This document shows, in pieces, positions 45,018-49,510 of a stretch of DNA of 49,510 nucleotides. The stretch's first letter is position 1. Every line of letters starts with the position of its first letter. This DNA comes from Candidatus Gottesmanbacteria bacterium RIFCSPLOWO2_01_FULL_42_22 (GTDB lineage: Bacteria > Patescibacteriota > Microgenomatia > 2-02-FULL-39-11). The notes beneath the pieces are model-generated. The model did not search any database. It was not told where the DNA came from and saw only the letters and a program-made list of their open reading frames with translations. Both the position numbers and the translations under genes were made by a program. The stretch lies in assembly GCA_001779315.1 (NCBI GenBank), contig MFJU01000023.1, forward strand, positions 1-49,510, read 5' to 3'.

Positions 45018-46028
45018 ATGCAAAAAAGTATAATCAGAATTTTTGTTTTGAGTTTTCTAGTAAGTTTATTACTCGGATTTAATTGGAGTTTGTTTTTCGG
45101 AAAAAGTACGGTTAGGGCTGTTGGGGATTTGGCGGTGGATTGGGGCGTAGTAGAGGGCAACCCGATTTTTACGGTTGATAATTTTACTCCGGGCTCTGAA
45201 GAGGTCAGAGAGGTTAAAATCATCAACAATGCGGTGTCGATCAGACCGGTTGGGGTCAGGGGCATCGTAACCGAAAATTTGGCAGGATTAGCGGAAAAAC
45301 TGTGGCTAACTGTTTCAGTCGATGGTGCTGATATCTACAGCGGGAAGCTGGCTGATTTTTTTAATGAAAGTTCCGGTCCGGACGGGATTATGCTTTTTAA
45401 CTTGAATGCCGGAGCTGAGAAAAGCCTTATCTTTAAAGTTCGCTTTGATCCGCAGGCGGGCAATGAATTTCAGGGAGTCCGGGTTGTTTTTGATTTGCAT
45501 ATCGGTATTGCCGTGACTATTCCGGAGAAGTGTTTAAGCACAGTTTTTGCCAATGACCCGATATTCGGAACTGACGGCAATGATAATCTTCGCGGTACCA
45601 ACGGCAATGATCTCATTTACGGCTTTGAAGGAGATGATAGGATTGCCAGCAGTAACGGTAACGATTGCGTAATCGGGGGACCGGGTAATGATAAAATCAA
45701 CAACAGCAACGGGAATGATTTTCTGTATGGAGAAGAGGGTAATGACATGCTGAACGGTTCAAATGGTATTGATCAATTGTTCGGCGGTAGCGGTAATGAC
45801 ACCCTGAAAGGCTCCAACGGCAACGACCAATTGTCCGGGGGCATGGGTGACGATATACTGGAGGGTTCCAATGGTATTGATTTCCTGTATGGTGACGGGG
45901 GAGATGACAGTCTTGACGGCTCCAACGGCAACGACAAGCTTATCGGAGGAGCGGGAATTGATAAATTATACGGCAGAAACGGTCAGGATGAATGCCAGGG
46001 TGAAATAGTCAATACTTGTGAACTATGA
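45018..46028 (+). CDS. Secreted RTX-type nonapeptide-repeat (Ca-binding) protein
   Basis: Repeated GxxGNDxLxGSNGxDxLxG units after an N-terminal beta-rich domain. Confidence 0.85.
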   Translation: MQKSIIRIFVLSFLVSLLLGFNWSLFFGKSTVRAVGDLAVDWGVVEGNPIFTVDNFTPGSEEVREVKIINNAVSIRPVGVRGIVTENLAGLAEKLWLTVSVDGADIYSGKLADFFNESSGPDGIMLFNLNAGAEKSLIFKVRFDPQAGNEFQGVRVVFDLHIGIAVTIPEKCLSTVFANDPIFGTDGNDNLRGTNGNDLIYGFEGDDRIASSNGNDCVIGGPGNDKINNSNGNDFLYGEEGNDMLNGSNGIDQLFGGSGNDTLKGSNGNDQLSGGMGDDILEGSNGIDFLYGDGGDDSLDGSNGNDKLIGGAGIDKLYGRNGQDECQGEIVNTCEL

Positions 46029-46046
46029 CGCCAATATTTAAAATGA

Positions 46047-46928
46047 ATGTTAATGTTATCGAAATTAAGGCATTTTTTTGCCCATTATTTTTTTCCTAAC
46101 TATTCGAATAATTACCGGGCTAAAACTCTCCACCGTCCCAGCCTCCTAATCTATATATTATTTTTGCTGGTTATACAATCAGCCTATCTTCAGATAAGGA
46201 GCATGAACCCGAATATTTTGGGCTTTGCCACAGACATCACTCATGAAAAAATACTCTACCTGGTCAATTTGGAGAGGCAAAAAAGCGGTTTAGATCCTTT
46301 GTCTTATTCAATTGAGCTGGCCACGGCTGCCTCTCAAAAAGCCCAGGATATGTTTTTAAAAAATTATTGGGCGCATATATCACCGACCGGGGCCACACCT
46401 TGGGAATTTATTGTGCGCAACGGATACCAGTATATTTATGCCGGTGAGAATCTGGCTAAAAGTTTTAATACTTCAGAGGAAGTAGTGGCTGCCTGGATGA
46501 ATTCACCGACCCACAGGGCTAATATCATGAAAGAGGAGTATACTGAAATCGGCATAGGCATAGCCAACGGCAGTCTTAACGGCGAGGAAACAACTTTGGT
46601 AGTTCAGGAATTCGGTTCCCGTGGAAGAACTCTGACGGCCACTGATACCCCCGACCGTACATTTACGGCCGAGGTCATACCGACAACCATGCCTGTGCCT
46701 GCCATAGCTTATAAGGAAGCCAAAACAGCAGTTAATGCAAATAAAAAACTTCCGAAAATGCTGTCAATTGTTATCGCCGAGTTTATGCTGGTTATACTGA
46801 TGATAGACAGCCTTTTCATTTGGAGACATAAAACCATCCGTTTGGGAAGTCACAGTCTGGCTCATATATTATTTTTCCTGACGCTTCTGGGAGCAATGAG
46901 CGCCACCGGAATCGGAGCAATACTTTAA
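46047..46928 (+). CDS. CAP/SCP-domain membrane protein
   Basis: LVNLERQKSGLDPLSYSIELATAASQKAQDM, YWAHISPTG, AGENLAKSF, AAWMNSPTHRANIM. Confidence 0.9.
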   Translation: MLMLSKLRHFFAHYFFPNYSNNYRAKTLHRPSLLIYILFLLVIQSAYLQIRSMNPNILGFATDITHEKILYLVNLERQKSGLDPLSYSIELATAASQKAQDMFLKNYWAHISPTGATPWEFIVRNGYQYIYAGENLAKSFNTSEEVVAAWMNSPTHRANIMKEEYTEIGIGIANGSLNGEETTLVVQEFGSRGRTLTATDTPDRTFTAEVIPTTMPVPAIAYKEAKTAVNANKKLPKMLSIVIAEFMLVILMIDSLFIWRHKTIRLGSHSLAHILFFLTLLGAMSATGIGAIL

Positions 46929-46932
46929 ATTT

Positions 46933-47187
46933 ATGCATAAACAGAAATTCATAATTCATAATTTATTATTAGTCATTATTCTTTCCAGCGGTTTGATCCT
47001 TTTTTATCTTAACGGCGGATTCCCCCGGAATCAGCTCAATATTTCCCTGATTATTTCAATTTTATACGTATTGTGGGGCATTATTTTTCATTCTCTGAAA
47101 GGTGATTTACATGTGAGAATTGTGATAGAATACGCTCTTGTAGCTATTCTGGCCGTCATTATCCTTCGCGGAGCCTTGTTGCGTTAA
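46933..47187 (+). CDS. Small membrane protein
   Basis: 84-aa ORF with three hydrophobic segments. Confidence 0.5.
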   Translation: MHKQKFIIHNLLLVIILSSGLILFYLNGGFPRNQLNISLIISILYVLWGIIFHSLKGDLHVRIVIEYALVAILAVIILRGALLR

Positions 47188-47196
47188 AGCAATTTT

Positions 47197-47931
47197 ATGA
47201 AAGGAATAATTTTGGCAGGGGGTTTAGGAACCAGACTTTATCCTCTGACATACGCCACTAATAAACACCTTTTGCCCGTTTATAACAGTCCGATGATCTT
47301 TTATCCCATCCGGACGCTTGTTTCTGCCGGAATTAGGGAAATTCTGATAGTTATCAGCGGACCCTATGCCGGTCATTTTATCAGGGTTCTCAAAAACGGC
47401 AAGGAATTGGGGGTAAAGCATCTGGAATACGCTTATCAGGAGAAACCCGACGGAGGAATCGCTGATGCTCTTTCACAAGCTGAAGATTTTGCCGATAAGG
47501 GTCCGATTACCGTTATTTTAGGCGATAATACGACAGATGCCGATATCGCCCCTGAGGTTTCCAAATTCAAACAAGGAGCAACCATCTTTCTCAAAAGGAT
47601 TAAAAACAAAGAACAAATCAGACGGTTCGGGGTGGCTGTCTTTGATGCCAAAAACCCTGAAATAATTACGGATATTGAGGAGAAACCAAAAACTGCGAAG
47701 AGCGAATTTGCCGCCACCGGACTTTATATATATGATAGTAAAGTATTCGCATACGTCAGAAGCTGCCGGCCTTCCGACCGCGGTGAAATTGAAATTACCG
47801 ATGTGAATAATTTGTATATCAAAAACAAGACACTCAAGTGGGTTGAGCTGAAAGGTTTTTGGTCGGATGCCGGAACTTTTGAAACACTCTACCTGACAAA
47901 TGTATATTGGGCAAATAAAGGAGGCATATGA
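47197..47931 (+). CDS. rfbA: Glucose-1-phosphate thymidylyltransferase-like nucleotidyltransferase
   Basis: MKGIILAGGLGTRLYPLTYATNKHLLPVYNSPMIFYPI. Confidence 0.88.
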   Translation: MKGIILAGGLGTRLYPLTYATNKHLLPVYNSPMIFYPIRTLVSAGIREILIVISGPYAGHFIRVLKNGKELGVKHLEYAYQEKPDGGIADALSQAEDFADKGPITVILGDNTTDADIAPEVSKFKQGATIFLKRIKNKEQIRRFGVAVFDAKNPEIITDIEEKPKTAKSEFAATGLYIYDSKVFAYVRSCRPSDRGEIEITDVNNLYIKNKTLKWVELKGFWSDAGTFETLYLTNVYWANKGGI

Positions 47932-47954
47932 AGATTAAACTCAAAACTCAAAAT

Positions 47955-47991
47955 TTCCCGCATCAGCGGGATCCCGCAAGCGGCGGGACAA
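47955..47991. repeat. GC-rich hairpin overlapping the 5' end of the rfbC ORF
   Basis: CCCGC-ATCA-GCGGG-AT-CCCGC-AAGCG-GCGGG. Confidence 0.5.
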
Positions 47992-48008
47992 AATTAATTG
48001 AGGGGGTG

Positions 48009-48452
48009 ATGATAAAGGAGCTGGTAAAAAATAAGGATGCGCGGGGATATTTTGAGGAGCTGATCCGGGTCACTGATGATTTTTTTAAAGAAGGGTTCGG
48101 CCAATTCTCCCACGCCTATATGTATTCCGGTGTTATCAAAGCCTGGCATTTACATAAGGAACAGATTGACTGGTGGTATATGGCCCGGGGCGATATAAAA
48201 GCAGTCCTTTTTGATGTAAGGGAAGATTCACCCACGCTAAAACTTCTGAATGAATTTTATTTGGGAGAGCATGGACAGAATATAATACTGAAAATTCCCG
48301 CCGGTGTAGCCCACGGTTTAAAAGTTCTGGGAAATGACGCCGAATTGTTTTATGTTACTTCAGGCATTTATAATCCGGCGGAGGAAGGACGCCTTCCGTA
48401 TAATGACCCCGCCATAGGCTACGATTGGTTGAAAGGGCCGGAAATTAAATAA
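48009..48452 (+). CDS. rfbC: dTDP-4-dehydrorhamnose 3,5-epimerase-like cupin protein
   Basis: DARGYFEELIRV, YSGVIKAWHLHKEQIDWWY, IPAGVAHGLKVL. Start after SD gagggggtg. Confidence 0.8.
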   Translation: MIKELVKNKDARGYFEELIRVTDDFFKEGFGQFSHAYMYSGVIKAWHLHKEQIDWWYMARGDIKAVLFDVREDSPTLKLLNEFYLGEHGQNIILKIPAGVAHGLKVLGNDAELFYVTSGIYNPAEEGRLPYNDPAIGYDWLKGPEIK

Positions 48453-48457
48453 TCCAT

Positions 48458-49471
48458 ATGAAATTGCTGGTTACCGGGGGTTCCGGTTTCATCGGAGCTA
48501 ACTTCATTAAATATTGGCTGGAAAAGTATTCTGCGGATGATTTGGTCAATTTGGATGCTTTGACTTATGCCGGTAATCCGGATAATCTTAATGGATTTGA
48601 AAAAAATTCCCGTTACAGTTTTATCAAAGGCAATATCTGCGATCCGGCGGTTGTTTCCAAAGCGATAAAAGGAGCGGAAGTAGTTGTCCATTTTGCCGCT
48701 GAAACGCATGTAGACCGGTCCATTTTAAAGCCGTCGCTTTTTTTAAAAACAAATATCCTTGGCACACAAATACTACTTGAGGCTGCCGTTAAAAATAAGA
48801 TCAGGCATTTTCACCATATTTCAACCGATGAGGTTTACGGTTCCCTCAATTTAAAATCAAAAGAAAAGTTTAACGAAAAAACCAGGTATAATCCCCGAAG
48901 CCCTTATGCTGCCAGTAAAGCTGCTGCCGACCATTTGGTTCTTGCCTATCATGAAACCTACGGTTTAGCGGCCACGATCACTAATTGTTCCAATAATTTC
49001 GGGCCGTATCAACATCCGGAGAAGCTCATTCCCTTGGCAATCACCAATCTGTTGCAAGGCAAAAAAGTACCTGTTTACGGAGACGGTCAAAATATCCGTG
49101 ATTGGCTTTATGTTTCTGACCATTGCCGGGCAATTGATTCGGTTATAAAAAAAGGTAAATGCGGTGAAATATATTGCGTGGGAGGCCTAAAGCAGGATAT
49201 CTCCAATTTGGAGGTAATCAGGAAAATCGTCAAGCTTCTAAATTGCCGTGAGAGCCAAATTGAGTTTGTGAAAGACCGTCCCGGACATGACCGCAAATAT
49301 GCCATTGACTGGACAAAAATTAACCGAGAATTGGGGTGGCAGCCGGAGGAAGATTTTGAGGAAAGGCTTAAAGAAACGGCAGAATGGTATGTCAGGAATG
49401 AAGCCTGGTGGAGGAAACTTAAAGGAAAAAATTTCCAGGTCTTTTACCGCCGCAATTATAAAAAATTATGA
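48458..49471 (+). CDS. rfbB: dTDP-glucose 4,6-dehydratase
   Basis: LLVTGGSGFIGANFIKYWL, HFAAETHVDRSI, HHISTDEVYGSL, YAASKAAADHLV. Confidence 0.92.
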   Translation: MKLLVTGGSGFIGANFIKYWLEKYSADDLVNLDALTYAGNPDNLNGFEKNSRYSFIKGNICDPAVVSKAIKGAEVVVHFAAETHVDRSILKPSLFLKTNILGTQILLEAAVKNKIRHFHHISTDEVYGSLNLKSKEKFNEKTRYNPRSPYAASKAAADHLVLAYHETYGLAATITNCSNNFGPYQHPEKLIPLAITNLLQGKKVPVYGDGQNIRDWLYVSDHCRAIDSVIKKGKCGEIYCVGGLKQDISNLEVIRKIVKLLNCRESQIEFVKDRPGHDRKYAIDWTKINRELGWQPEEDFEERLKETAEWYVRNEAWWRKLKGKNFQVFYRRNYKKL

Positions 49472-49510
49472 AAATTCCGATACTGGCGACCGGATTGTCA
49501 GGTATGGTCG
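49468..49510 (+). CDS. Start of the next gene, truncated by window end (possible rfbD)
   Basis: MKIPILATGLSGMV..., ATGA overlap with rfbB. Assignment from context only. Confidence 0.4.
   Translation, partial: MKIPILATGLSGMV

Noticed and set aside
1-49510. Alternative genetic code (UGA recoded, as in some CPR lineages)
   Set aside because: RF2 with SPF/GGQ is present and many domain-complete ORFs end at TGA without read-through extension.

Overview
The window looks like a chromosomal segment of a Patescibacteria/CPR-type bacterium, possibly Microgenomates-like. That placement is inferred from small secreted proteins, a half-size TsaB-like ORF and gene style; it was not tested phylogenetically. 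No rRNA, convincing tRNA or CRISPR array was seen. Main blocks: (1) 1-2.3 kb, a NYN-domain gene in AT-rich DNA with four copies of a ~60 bp hairpin repeat. (2) 2.36-3.5 kb, a collagen-like secreted protein preceded by a ~450 nt leader full of nested hairpins. (3) 3.7-19 kb, an envelope-glycan locus: GT4, GT2, multi-TM GT-C/YfhO-like proteins, a signal peptidase I-CAP fusion, phosphatases and an NlpC/P60-like protein. (4) 19-22.8 kb, a MurD-like ligase, a threonine-synthase-like PLP enzyme and an ATP-grasp ligase, plus a LysW-like carrier ORF (55 aa) missing from the ORF track. (5) 22.8-27.1 kb, prfB, ftsE, ftsX and a coiled-coil M23 peptidase whose catalytic domain appears circularly permuted. 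(6) 28.4-29.7 kb, tsaE, tsaC/Sua5 and a short tsaB. (7) 34-46 kb, a surface/fibre island: three secreted paralogues sharing an ~85-110 aa 'TGPxS...NTGxNxAxxNTGxGxxxTGDA' repeat, a sortase with a possible substrate, a SipW-type signal peptidase with TasA/camelysin-like, lamin-tail and RTX-repeat proteins, and a CAP protein. Many leaders in this island contain intrinsic terminators or conserved hairpins. (8) 47.2 kb to the end, dTDP-rhamnose genes. Best candidates for undescribed biology: the repeat-fibre island with its RNA leaders, the LysW-like/ATP-grasp/Mur-ligase cluster, the permuted M23 enzyme, and the structured leader of the collagen-like gene.
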